From: CAYTOJ01 sp964439415
GTDB taxonomy: Bacteria; Pseudomonadota; Alphaproteobacteria; Rickettsiales; CAZAGG01
Direction of reading: 5' to 3'
Assembly (NCBI GenBank): GCA_964439415.1
Contig: CAYTOJ010000038.1
Coordinates: 1-15,248 of the forward strand
DNA length: 15,248 nt
Shown: in pieces, positions 1 to 7,072 of the stretch
Layout of the letters: each line of letters starts with the position of its first letter
Position numbering within the stretch: position 1 is the first letter of the stretch
Made by a program: the position numbers and the translations under genes
The notes under the pieces: generated by a model
What the model was told of the DNA's origin: nothing
Seen by the model: only the letters and a program-made list of their open reading frames with translations
Databases searched by the model: none

Positions 1-1
1 T

Positions 2-556
2 GAAGTCTTTTCCCGCCTGAAGGCGGGGGTTTTAACCTCAGAAGGGACTATAAACGCCTTTGCTGCGCCAGGCGGCAAAGTGGTTGTATTCAGCAAGCTG
101 ATAGAGACATCCCAGGAGCAGGAAGAGCTGGCCGGTGTACTCGCACATGAAATGGCGCATGGCATAAAACTGCACCCGACACAGAGCCTGGTAAGAAGCT
201 TAGGCCTGAGGGTAATGGCAACACTTTTATTTGGTGGCGGTGATTCCGCATCAGTTGCCTCAGCAGCGGGGGAATTATATTACCTTCGCCATAGCAGGCA
301 GTTTGAAAGCGAGGCCGATGCAATAGCCGCTGATATTTTGTATAAAGCAGGACTGAGTAATGAAGGATTCATACAGTTCTTCAAGCGTATGCAGGCCAGA
401 CCTGAAGAGAAAATAATGAGCAAACTGTCATATTTATCATCACACCCGCCTACGGGAAAAAGAATAAAAGCACTTAGAAAATTCAAATCACCACCTGGAA
501 CCAGGCATATCTTGAGTGCTGAAGAATGGCAGGCACTTAAGAAGATATGTAATTAA
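2..556 (+). CDS. M48-family zinc metalloprotease, 5' end outside window
   Basis: The frame is open from base 2, so the gene starts before the window; the GTG at 80 is internal, not the start. Upstream of it the frame reads ...INAFAAPGGKVVVFSKLI, the usual strand that precedes the active-site helix in M48 peptidases (BepA/YfgC, Oma1-like). The zinc-binding HExxH motif follows as HEMAH at about bases 146-160, and the third-ligand region ESEAD lies at about 307-321. The C-terminal SSHPPTGKRI is also typical of M48 proteins, where it follows the catalytic domain. Family knowledge suggests quality control of envelope or membrane proteins in the periplasm or inner membrane, but the signal peptide or membrane anchor would lie upstream and cannot be seen. 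The gene ends 13 bases before a palindromic repeat element. The family call is firm; the specific subfamily is not. Confidence 0.85.
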   Translation, partial: EVFSRLKAGVLTSEGTINAFAAPGGKVVVFSKLIETSQEQEELAGVLAHEMAHGIKLHPTQSLVRSLGLRVMATLLFGGGDSASVASAAGELYYLRHSRQFESEADAIAADILYKAGLSNEGFIQFFKRMQARPEEKIMSKLSYLSSHPPTGKRIKALRKFKSPPGTRHILSAEEWQALKKICN

Positions 557-569
557 CTCACCATACAAT

Positions 570-746
570 GTAACTACCCAGGTGTTGGTACTGCCTCTCG
601 GTTTCCCCCACCGCCTGCGGGGGGGGGCTAGGGGGGGGAACCTTTCTTCTTTCCATAGTACCAACACATTCCCCCCCCTTAATCCCCCTATGCTCGCGGT
701 GGGGGAGACAAGCAACGTACATCCAGGTAAGCAGACCTGGGGAGTT
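570..746. repeat. MITE-like palindromic element, copy 1, intergenic
   Basis: A ~177-bp imperfect palindrome lies between the protease gene and fumC. Its ends are inverted repeats (TAACTACCCAGGT at the left; TAACTCCCCAGGT as the reverse complement of the right end, 12 of 13 identical). The 10-mer ACCATACAAT stands directly on both sides (560-569 and 747-756), which looks like a target-site duplication. The core (588-720) begins and ends with GTAC and folds into a long hairpin whose arms carry runs of 9 and 8 G and of 8 and 5 C. A second copy of the core lies at 7980-8111 inside a gene. No transposase is encoded, so any movement would be in trans. An ORF crossing it (516-758) is a by-product of the repeat. 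Confidence 0.8.
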
Positions 747-776
747 ACCATACAATAACGGAACTGAACACGCATC

Positions 777-805
777 TTGATTCGGTGTCGTGTGCTTGCT
801 ATACA
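777..805 (+). promoter_or_regulatory. Probable sigma-70 promoter of fumC
   Basis: TTGATT (777-782) and TATACA (800-805) are separated by 17 bp, a good vegetative promoter match, with transcription expected to start near 812 and a leader of about 33 nt before the fumC ATG. It lies just outside the palindromic element, so the insertion has not separated promoter and gene. Judged by eye only. Confidence 0.55.
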
Positions 806-844
806 ACTGCCAATACATCTGCATCATAAATTTAGGTAAAAGCC

Positions 845-2266
845 ATGACCGCCAATGCTAAAAAAATTGCCAATGCCAGCCTGACCCGCACTGAGACTGA
901 TACTTTCGGCCCGCTACAGGTTCCCGGGGATAAATACTGGGGCGCGCAGACTGAGCGCAGCCTGGCCAATTTTAAAATCGGCGGGGAACGGATGCCGGGA
1001 GCTCTTATAAAGGGTCTGGCTATAGTCAAGCGCTGCGCCGCGCTGGTGAATATGGAAATCGCAGGGCTGGATAAAAAAATTGGGGATGGAATTGTCAAAG
1101 CTGCGGATGAAATAATCGCAGGTGATCTGGATGGCAACTTTCCGCTGGTAGTCTGGCAGACAGGCTCCGGCACACAGACCAACATGAATGTGAACGAGGT
1201 AATCTCCAACCGCGCTATTGAGATTATGGGCGGCGAAATGGGCAGTAAAAAACCGGTGCACCCTAATGACCATGTGAATATGGGGCAGTCTTCCAACGAT
1301 TCTTTCCCCACCGCTATGAATATCGCCGCATCAATGGAGATTGAGAAAAAACTGATACCATCGCTTAAAATTCTGGCTGATGCGCTGCTTAAGAAAGAAA
1401 AAGAGTTTTCAAAACTGGCAAAAATTGGCCGCACCCATTTGCAGGATGCTGTGCCGCTAACACTTGGGGATGAGTTCTCAAGCTATCGAACCCAGATTGA
1501 ATATGGCATTGAACGCGTAAAAAACACCCTGCCCCGCCTGCTTCAACTGGCGCAGGGCGGCACGGCAGTAGGCAGTGGCCTGAATGCGAAAAAGGGATTT
1601 GCTGAGAAATTCGCAGGCGAGGTAGCAAAATTCACCGGGCTGAAGTTTGTCACCGCACCAAACAAGTTTGAAGCTCTGGCCGCTAATGACGCTATAGTGG
1701 AAGCATCAGGCGCGCTTAATACCCTGGCGGCATCGCTCATGAAAATAGCGAATGATATCCGCCTGCTAGGCTCCGGTCCCCGCTGTGGCTTTGGTGAAAT
1801 ACTACTACCTGAGAACGAGCCGGGATCATCCATCATGCCGGGCAAGGTGAATCCCACCCAGTGCGAGGCACTCACCATGGTAGCCGCGCAGATTATGGGC
1901 AATCATGTTGCAATCACCATTGCCGGCTCCAATGGGCATTTTGAGCTTAATGTTTTCAAGCCGGTGATGATTTATAACCTGCTGCAATCTATCCGCCTGA
2001 TAGCTGATTCCTGCGACAGCTTCGCCCGCAATTGCGTGGAAGGGATTGAGGCTAACGAGAAAAACATCCGGCAGCATCTGGAGAATTCACTCATGCTGGT
2101 TACGGCGCTCAACCCGCATATCGGGTACGATAACGCCGCAAAAATCGCCAAGAACGCACACAAAAAAGGCATTACCTTACGTGAATCAGCGATTGAGCTG
2201 GGGCTGCTGACATCCGAACAGTTCGACCAGTGGGTAAAGCCTGATGATATGCTCGGGCCGAACTAG
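845..2266 (+). CDS. fumC: Class II fumarate hydratase
   Basis: The 473-residue product has the expected length for the iron-independent, tetrameric fumarase of the TCA cycle (fumarate + water to L-malate, cytoplasm). Visible family motifs in order: GSGTQTNMNVNEVI at 107-120, SSNDSFPTAM at 149-158, the active-site His in GRTHLQDA (H198), and the superfamily signature GSSIMPGKVNPTQ at 327-339 containing the catalytic Ser. All expected active-site residues are present. The ATG at 845 follows TTTAGGT with acceptable spacing. A promoter (777-805) lies upstream, and the restriction enzyme gene starts 67 bp downstream on the same strand, so read-through into that gene is possible. An aspartase or argininosuccinate lyase is less likely, because the whole protein reads as FumC. 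Confidence 0.97.
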   Translation: MTANAKKIANASLTRTETDTFGPLQVPGDKYWGAQTERSLANFKIGGERMPGALIKGLAIVKRCAALVNMEIAGLDKKIGDGIVKAADEIIAGDLDGNFPLVVWQTGSGTQTNMNVNEVISNRAIEIMGGEMGSKKPVHPNDHVNMGQSSNDSFPTAMNIAASMEIEKKLIPSLKILADALLKKEKEFSKLAKIGRTHLQDAVPLTLGDEFSSYRTQIEYGIERVKNTLPRLLQLAQGGTAVGSGLNAKKGFAEKFAGEVAKFTGLKFVTAPNKFEALAANDAIVEASGALNTLAASLMKIANDIRLLGSGPRCGFGEILLPENEPGSSIMPGKVNPTQCEALTMVAAQIMGNHVAITIAGSNGHFELNVFKPVMIYNLLQSIRLIADSCDSFARNCVEGIEANEKNIRQHLENSLMLVTALNPHIGYDNAAKIAKNAHKKGITLRESAIELGLLTSEQFDQWVKPDDMLGPN

Positions 2267-2333
2267 AAGTTAGGGGCTGGTGATGTGTAATCAGAAGCCT
2301 ATTCTCCGGAGAGTTTTTTGAGGTTAGAAAACA

Positions 2334-3044
2334 ATGACAAGAGTTTTCCCTAATAGCGCAGCACAGTCTGTTGTTAACGAGTTGGTTCATAAAGCTAAGC
2401 AATCAGTTTATGAAGCTGACGCTAACCTTTATAAAAACAAGGTTGACCCTTTCTCTGCCTTGATTGATTCAATGCTTCAGGGAATTCCTTTATCACGCTG
2501 GATGACTCAGGAAAAAGTCCGCCAGAGTCAAAAGACTCTTCAGAACTGTATTGGAAACTTTCATCAATCAATCATCGCATCTTTCAGCGGATGGGAAGAT
2601 TTAGGAACAGGCAACATCGTTGATATTAGAAATAATGAGCGCAGAATTGTTGCTGAGGTAAAAAACAAATTCAATACCACAAAAGGCAATCATAAAATCC
2701 AGATTTATAGGGACATCGAAGCTATATTAAAGCAACCTGAGCATAAGAAATTTGTTGGTTATTATGTTGAAATCATCCCTTCTGGTCGTGGATTAAAAAC
2801 GATTTATGATAAACCCTTTGTGCCGTCTGATAATATAGTAAAAGGGCAACGTGCCAACACCCGTGAAGACATAAGGATTATTGATGGCAGGTCATTCTAT
2901 ACAATTGTAACAGGAGAAGAAGATGCGCTTGCTGAGTTATACCAAAGTCTGCCTGAGATGATTAGGATAGCTCTTGGAAACGACAAATTGAAACCAGAAC
3001 ATGAAGAGTTGTTTGTGCAGCTTTTTGAAAAGGCCTTTAAATAA
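2334..3044 (+). CDS. Type II restriction endonuclease, Eco47II/Sau96I-like
   Basis: The 236-residue product resembles the Eco47II family of restriction endonucleases, whose founding member cuts GGNCC sites. I base this on the overall feel of the sequence and on a PD-(D/E)xK-like core: GWEDLGTGN, then VDIRN (D97), then AEVKNK (E108, K110), giving the D...ExK arrangement of the nuclease fold. The neighbouring convergent cytosine-5 methyltransferase supports the role: its stop lies only 5 bp from this gene's stop. GAGG at 2320-2323 serves the ATG at 2334 with about 10-nt spacing. No clear promoter of its own was seen; a 10-bp palindrome TCTCCGGAGA (2303-2312) lies just before the ribosome-binding site. 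AT content is higher than in fumC, consistent with acquisition by transfer. The recognition sequence is inferred from the family, not read from the sequence. Confidence 0.75.
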   Translation: MTRVFPNSAAQSVVNELVHKAKQSVYEADANLYKNKVDPFSALIDSMLQGIPLSRWMTQEKVRQSQKTLQNCIGNFHQSIIASFSGWEDLGTGNIVDIRNNERRIVAEVKNKFNTTKGNHKIQIYRDIEAILKQPEHKKFVGYYVEIIPSGRGLKTIYDKPFVPSDNIVKGQRANTREDIRIIDGRSFYTIVTGEEDALAELYQSLPEMIRIALGNDKLKPEHEELFVQLFEKAFK

Positions 3045-3049
3045 TCAGC

Positions 3050-4312
3050 TTAGCTTGCAAAAAGCGGCAAATCTTTTTCAAAAGTATCTGTAGATACTAC
3101 TGAAGCTTCCACTTCCTGCGGTGTGTTCTCCAGCTTCATCATATTCAGAATACACTTTCCCAGGTAATAGCCGAGATTAACGGGAACCGCATTACCAATC
3201 TGTTTGTACTGAGAAGTCATTTTTCCGCAAAACTCCCAGGTATCAGGAAAAGTCTGAATTCTTGCATACTCCCTGACGTTCAGCGGCCTTGTCTCACCGG
3301 GGTGGCATCTTTCCGTCTGTTTCTGTGCGGGGGCGCAGGTTAGTGTGAGCGATGGTTCATCCCACGCCAGCCTCCTGGCCATGCCGGTTTTTCCGCCGCC
3401 CATATAAAAACTGGCTCTCATATATTCTTTCTGTAGTTCAACAGGTAAATCACGCCAGTAGCCGCCGGGTGGAATCAAATCCATTATTTCGGCTTTCCTT
3501 TTCGGGTATTTCTGCCCTGATGAATCAGGCGTATCTTTCAAAGCCTCACGCATTGAGATTGTATAATTGCGCTCTCTCGGGAAATAAAAATCATAATCAA
3601 GATCGCCACGTATACCCCAGATAATCAAACGTTCCCGCTTCTGTGGAACATCCAGATACTGCGCCCTGGCCACTTTGTAATGAACTCTATAGCCCTGCTG
3701 CTCAAGAAGTGACACCATGGTTAACAGCGTGCGGCCATTGTCATGACGCAGTAATCCGCGCACGTTTTCACCAAGTACAATTTTGGGTTTAACTGCCTTT
3801 ACGCACCTGAGAAGTTCAAAGAACAGCGTTCCACGGGCATCTTCAAAGCCTAACTTTGTACCAGCATAACTGAATGCCTGGCATGGAAAACCCCCGGAGA
3901 CAACATCAGCCTCCATGCCGGAGTAATCTACATTTCTTGCATCATCACAAACTACATTCCACTCAGGAATATTGTGTTTCAATGTTGCGGCAGCGTCTTT
4001 ATCAATCTCAACCAGCAGTTCACTTTTTATACCAGCGTTCTTTAGCCCTAGCGCCAGCCCTCCGGCTCCCGCGAATAACTCGATACACTTTACATCATAA
4101 GATTTTTTAGCCCCCAGTATCTGATATGGGTGGGAATCGCCGCCGCTGATGTATTTATCGTAGGCTTTCTGAAGTTCATCCTTGTCGAATAAACGATGGT
4201 TATTTTTATCTCGTGCGGCTTTTATCAAGCCCTTCTTTTCCCAACGCCTGATGGTATCTATAGATAGCTTAAGCTGGAAAGCTGCTTCTGTAACAGATAC
4301 ATAACCACTCAT
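3050..4312 (-). CDS. DNA cytosine-5 methyltransferase with N-terminal HTH domain
   Basis: This is the protective methylase of the R-M pair, 420 residues. Residues 1-55 form a MerR/excisionase-like winged HTH (VSVTEAAFQLKLSIDTIRRW, then GLI, then HRLFDKDEL). The C5-MTase domain follows from about residue 73: motif I IELFAGAGGLALGL (77-90), catalytic motif IV GGFPCQAFS with Cys144, motif VI GENVRGLL (181-188), motif VIII QKRERLIIWG (224-233), and motifs IX/X RIQTFPDTWEF with QIGNAVPVNLGYYLG (about 351-385). The TRD between VIII and IX is compact, as in enzymes for GGNCC-like sites. I place the start at the ATG at 4312, preceded by GGGG at 7-nt spacing. An in-frame TTG at 4360 lies upstream of the likely promoter. 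The HTH suggests the enzyme represses its own gene through the dyad at 4311-4342. Confidence 0.93.
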   Translation of the reverse strand: MSGYVSVTEAAFQLKLSIDTIRRWEKKGLIKAARDKNNHRLFDKDELQKAYDKYISGGDSHPYQILGAKKSYDVKCIELFAGAGGLALGLKNAGIKSELLVEIDKDAAATLKHNIPEWNVVCDDARNVDYSGMEADVVSGGFPCQAFSYAGTKLGFEDARGTLFFELLRCVKAVKPKIVLGENVRGLLRHDNGRTLLTMVSLLEQQGYRVHYKVARAQYLDVPQKRERLIIWGIRGDLDYDFYFPRERNYTISMREALKDTPDSSGQKYPKRKAEIMDLIPPGGYWRDLPVELQKEYMRASFYMGGGKTGMARRLAWDEPSLTLTCAPAQKQTERCHPGETRPLNVREYARIQTFPDTWEFCGKMTSQYKQIGNAVPVNLGYYLGKCILNMMKLENTPQEVEASVVSTDTFEKDLPLFAS

Positions 4313-4343
4313 AATAACCCCCGCATATGCAATGGTTATTATA
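4311..4343 (-). promoter_or_regulatory. Promoter and candidate autoregulatory operator of the methyltransferase
   Basis: A perfect 9-bp inverted repeat, ATAATAACC (4311-4319) and GGTTATTAT (4334-4342), surrounds the 8-bp palindrome GCATATGC (4323-4330), and both share the same centre (4326.5). On the minus strand a perfect -10 box TATAAT (4343-4338) overlaps the upstream arm. The downstream arm includes the last bases before the start codon and its first two bases (4312-4311). A possible -35 (TTTCTA, 4367-4362) is 18 bp upstream. The methylase ribosome-binding site GGGG lies within the dyad. A protein bound here would block both RNA polymerase and ribosome. The binding protein is inferred to be the methylase's own HTH domain. 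Confidence 0.65.
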
Positions 4344-4391
4344 TTTATGCAAGATAGCAACTAGAAATTTACAATACCAATACCAACAGTA

Positions 4392-4443
4392 ATATACCCC
4401 TGAATGACATCACTAAACCACACTCTTCAGACGATAGGGTATA
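4392..4443 (+). repeat. TCTTCAGACGATA hairpin element, copy A, leader of rodA
   Basis: TATACCC (4393-4399) pairs with GGGTATA (4437-4443), enclosing a ~37-nt loop that contains the conserved TCTTCAGACGAT just before the 3' arm. The same arrangement recurs at 5725-5779 and 13331-13383. Here the 3' arm carries AGGG (4436-4439), which is also the only plausible ribosome-binding site for rodA, so folding would hide it. The GC-rich upstream half seen in the other two copies is missing. Its nature (RNA leader, mobile palindrome or operator) is not known to me. Confidence 0.6.
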
Positions 4444-4445
4444 CC

Positions 4446-5600
4446 ATGATGCGCGCACCAAGCGATAACTATATATCCACCCTGCTTCATAAACTAAGTG
4501 GGCTTAGTATTCCACTTTTGTTTATGACCATCTTGTTGTGCGCAGGCGGCGTGGCAATGCAGTATTCAGCGGGCGGCGGCAGCCTGCAACCATGGGCGTA
4601 TCCGCACATACTACGTTTTGGCGTGGGAACAGCGATTATGCTGACACTGGCTCTGGCCTCACAAAAGGCACTGTTCCGCTATGCGTATCACCTGTACATC
4701 GCAGGTATTGTGCTACTTATAGCGGTTGAGATTTTCGGACACATTGGCATGGGTGCGCAGCGCTGGGTGCGCATAGGCTCACTCACCATCCAGCCGTCTG
4801 AACCCATGAAGCTGTTTACGGTGCTAGCGCTGGCACGTTTTTATCACATGCTGGGGGCTGAGGAATCATCGAAAAGCATATTCCCCATAATGCCCATTAT
4901 TATTATTGGAATCCCGGCACTCCTGATACTGCTTCAGCCTAATCTCGGCACGGCGACTATTTTAGGGCTGACCGGATTATCAGTAATGATGGCAGCGGGC
5001 ACACGTATCGGCTTTTTTGGTATTGTCCTGGCCGGACTATCCATTATGGCTCCACTGGGCTGGAGCAGCCTGCACGATTACCAGAAACGCCGGATAACTA
5101 CTTTTCTGAATCCTGAGAATGATCCATTAGGCGCTGGCTATAATATACTACAATCCAAAATTGCCATAGGCGCAGGTGGAGTATCCGGCAAGGGCTATCT
5201 TCTTGGTTCACAAAGCCAGCTTAGTTTCCTGCCTGAAAAACATACGGATTTTATCTTCACCATGGTAGCTGAAGAATTTGGCTTTATGGGCTGCATACTG
5301 CTGCTGGCACTGTTTATGTTCCTTATATATTATATCATCTGGATAACTGGAGCCGCCGCAAACCAGTTCGGGCGTATGATAGGCATTGGCATAGCCACCA
5401 TGATTTTTCTGCACGTATTCATTAATATGGGCATGGTAATGGGGCTTCTGCCCGTGGTTGGCGTACCCCTGCCGTTTCTGTCATATGGCGGAACCATGCA
5501 GTTTACTATAATGGCGGCTATGGGGCTGGTGCTAAATATCTACATCAACCGCGACACCAAACTGATCAGATCATCCGGCGATTTTTACAGGTATGGTTAA
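4446..5600 (+). CDS. rodA: Rod-shape SEDS peptidoglycan glycosyltransferase RodA
   Basis: RodA polymerises lipid II into glycan strands with PBP2 in the elongasome of the inner membrane. The product (384 residues from the ATG at 4446) is a polytopic membrane protein with the SEDS hallmarks: MGAQRWVRIGSLTIQPSE, QPNLGTA, FLPEKHTDFIF with the catalytic-type Asp (D268), and the C-terminal signature GLLPVVGVPLPFLSYGGT. RodA is preferred over FtsW because of LNPENDPLGAGYN and the overall match. An in-frame ATG at 4404 would start inside the hairpin repeat and has no ribosome-binding site. The tandem ATGATG at 4446/4449 follows AGGG at good spacing. The gene stands alone, without mreBCD or pbp2 next to it, and is divergent from the methyltransferase. 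Confidence 0.93.
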   Translation: MMRAPSDNYISTLLHKLSGLSIPLLFMTILLCAGGVAMQYSAGGGSLQPWAYPHILRFGVGTAIMLTLALASQKALFRYAYHLYIAGIVLLIAVEIFGHIGMGAQRWVRIGSLTIQPSEPMKLFTVLALARFYHMLGAEESSKSIFPIMPIIIIGIPALLILLQPNLGTATILGLTGLSVMMAAGTRIGFFGIVLAGLSIMAPLGWSSLHDYQKRRITTFLNPENDPLGAGYNILQSKIAIGAGGVSGKGYLLGSQSQLSFLPEKHTDFIFTMVAEEFGFMGCILLLALFMFLIYYIIWITGAAANQFGRMIGIGIATMIFLHVFINMGMVMGLLPVVGVPLPFLSYGGTMQFTIMAAMGLVLNIYINRDTKLIRSSGDFYRYG

Positions 5601-5636
5601 TTACACGGCAGAAATATACTCATCACGTTTCAAGAG

Positions 5637-5803
5637 TGACATTTTCTTTCGACCGAAGGGAGCGCGCCGGCGCTGCGGGGAAAGCGCAGGGCGCGGGGGC
5701 GGCAGCCCCTTAATATAAAAGAAAATATACCCCCGAAATGACATAATTTAAACACACTCTTCAGACGATAGGGGTATATACGCAAATCCAGCAAAAATTA
5801 ACT
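5637..5803 (+). repeat. TCTTCAGACGATA composite element, copy B
   Basis: A ~167-bp block lies between rodA and a small ORF. In order it has TGACATTTT (5637-5645), a GC-rich stretch with nested hairpins, a small stem GGGGC/GCCCC (5696-5709) followed by TTAATAT, a 9-bp stem ATATACCCC (5725-5733) with GGGGTATAT (5771-5779) whose loop ends in TCTTCAGACGATA, and AAAAATTAACT (5793-5803). The same order, spacing and total length are found at 13244-13410. The GGGGC/GCCCC stem could act as a weak terminator for rodA. It precedes the 54-codon ORF at 5851 in sense orientation. Confidence 0.6.
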
Positions 5804-5850
5804 TCTTATTATTGATTGCATTGTATCATTCGCCTTAGATAGGGGTTTGT

Positions 5851-6015
5851 ATGCAACTTCCAAGCGTGCAATTGCCAGTGTCGGATATGCCGGGGCTGGT
5901 ATATAATTATAAGATCGCGGTAGCAGAGCAGAACTTCAAAGCTGGCTCGCATATCTCGGCGGAAAAACAGATATCCGCTGCGAATGCTCAGCTTGTGGTT
6001 GATCTATTTGTATAG
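5851..6015 (+). CDS. Small unrecognised ORF, 54 codons
   Basis: An ATG at 5851 follows AGGGG (5841-5845) at 5-nt spacing, a good ribosome-binding site, and the frame runs to TAG at 6013-6015. The product begins MQLPSVQLPVSDMPGL and ends in AQLVVDLFV. It has no predicted membrane segment or signal peptide and I recognise no family. The last 28 bases overlap the 3' end of ctaA on the opposite strand. It stands about 70 nt downstream of hairpin element copy B, in sense orientation. The balanced amino-acid composition and the ribosome-binding site favour a real small protein, but coding is unproven. Confidence 0.45.
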   Translation: MQLPSVQLPVSDMPGLVYNYKIAVAEQNFKAGSHISAEKQISAANAQLVVDLFV

Positions 6016-7043
6016 CCGTCTGATTTTATAAATATATTGCCGTGCGCGGCAATAAGAGAAAAGGCGAAAAGCAGTATTGCAACCGCCTGATGGGGAGATG
6101 CATGTTTTATATCAGCCTGATGCAGCACGGTTAAAACTCCCAGAATTACTTGCAGCAAAGTTACACCGACAAGGATTATACCCATAACAATCCTGGGCTT
6201 TTCCCTTGAGCGCAAGGCACTGAACAGGTTCCATAACACCATTATTAATATTACACCCGCGAATACACGGTGTATAAACTGCACAGATGCTGGATTCTCC
6301 AGCACACCACTCAAATTAGATAAACTGCTTTTTACCTCCGGCGGAATCCAGTAACCATCCATGGTGGGAAAGGTATTGTAAACCAGCCCAGCGTGAATCC
6401 CGGCAGCAAGACCACCAAGGGCAATTTGCAGAAATATTACGGCTGGAATACAGGATATTACCCCCTTCACCTTAATATCATACGCTGATAATCCCCTAAT
6501 ATTCGCTTGAATCCTCAAAGCCTGAATCAGCATCAGCCATAATATCACCACAGCCAGGCCCAGGTGCAGTGCCAGTTTATAATGACTGACATATGGATTA
6601 TCTTTAAGGCCACTGGCCACCATCACCCAGCCTAAAACACCCTGTAGACATATCAGCAGAAAAATTCCGCCAATTTGCAGCTTCTGACCTTTAGTAAAAG
6701 CCTTGACTGCACAGAAATAAAGATATGGCAGCAGGAAAAACAAGCCTAAGAATCTGCCCAGCAGACGGTGAATATATTCCCACCAGAAGATTTCCTTGAA
6801 CTCATTCAGGCTCATGCCGAAATTCAGCTTATGATACTGTGGGGTGCTCTGATACTTTGCCAGCTCCATCATCCATGCTGCCTCGTTCAACGGGGGAATT
6901 ATCCCCGTCACTGGCCGCCATTCAACAATGGAAAGGCCGGATACTGTAAGCCTGGTTACACCGCCAACAAGTACCAGAACAAACACCAGACATGCACTTA
7001 AATATAACCATACTGCAATTTTTTGCTGCATAACCATTTTCAC
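5988..7043 (-). CDS. ctaA: Heme A synthase (COX15/CtaA)
   Basis: The 351-residue inner-membrane protein converts heme O to heme A for aa3-type cytochrome oxidase. It shows the eight-helix two-bundle pattern, with the early signature GGVTRLTVSGLSIVEWRPVTG (about residues 27-47). The four conserved heme-ligand His regions are EYIHR (H92, with E89 as the catalytic-type Glu), HLGLA (H160), QFIHR (H258) and SPHQA (H318). The long loop around 50-85 (LNEAAW...) is typical of the alphaproteobacterial and mitochondrial COX15 type. GTG at 7043 or ATG at 7037 or 7031 could be the start; no strong ribosome-binding site decides it. It is divergent, with a 29-bp gap, from the oxidase-like gene at 7073, a sensible pairing for respiration. 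Its 3' end overlaps the 54-codon ORF. Confidence 0.96.
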   Translation of the reverse strand: MKMVMQQKIAVWLYLSACLVFVLVLVGGVTRLTVSGLSIVEWRPVTGIIPPLNEAAWMMELAKYQSTPQYHKLNFGMSLNEFKEIFWWEYIHRLLGRFLGLFFLLPYLYFCAVKAFTKGQKLQIGGIFLLICLQGVLGWVMVASGLKDNPYVSHYKLALHLGLAVVILWLMLIQALRIQANIRGLSAYDIKVKGVISCIPAVIFLQIALGGLAAGIHAGLVYNTFPTMDGYWIPPEVKSSLSNLSGVLENPASVQFIHRVFAGVILIMVLWNLFSALRSREKPRIVMGIILVGVTLLQVILGVLTVLHQADIKHASPHQAVAILLFAFSLIAAHGNIFIKSDGYTNRSTTS

Positions 7044-7072
7044 AAACTAAGCTTTATGATGCATTTATAGAA

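Noticed and set aside
516..758. Open frame across palindromic element copy 1
   Set aside because: It shares peptide similarity with the insert in the oxidase gene only because both are copies of one repeat; it has no ribosome-binding site and overlaps the protease 3' end.
2303..2319. TCTCCGGAGA followed by six T as a fumC terminator
   Set aside because: The palindrome has no spacer for a loop, so the largest realistic stem is about three pairs; too weak for an intrinsic terminator.
4313..4360. TTG start of the methyltransferase at 4360
   Set aside because: It lies upstream of the perfect TATAAT, so it would not be on the main transcript; the HTH domain begins at the ATG at 4312, which has a good ribosome-binding site.
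4404..4445. ATG at 4404 as start of rodA
   Set aside because: It falls within hairpin copy A, has no ribosome-binding site, and adds residues encoded by the repeat.
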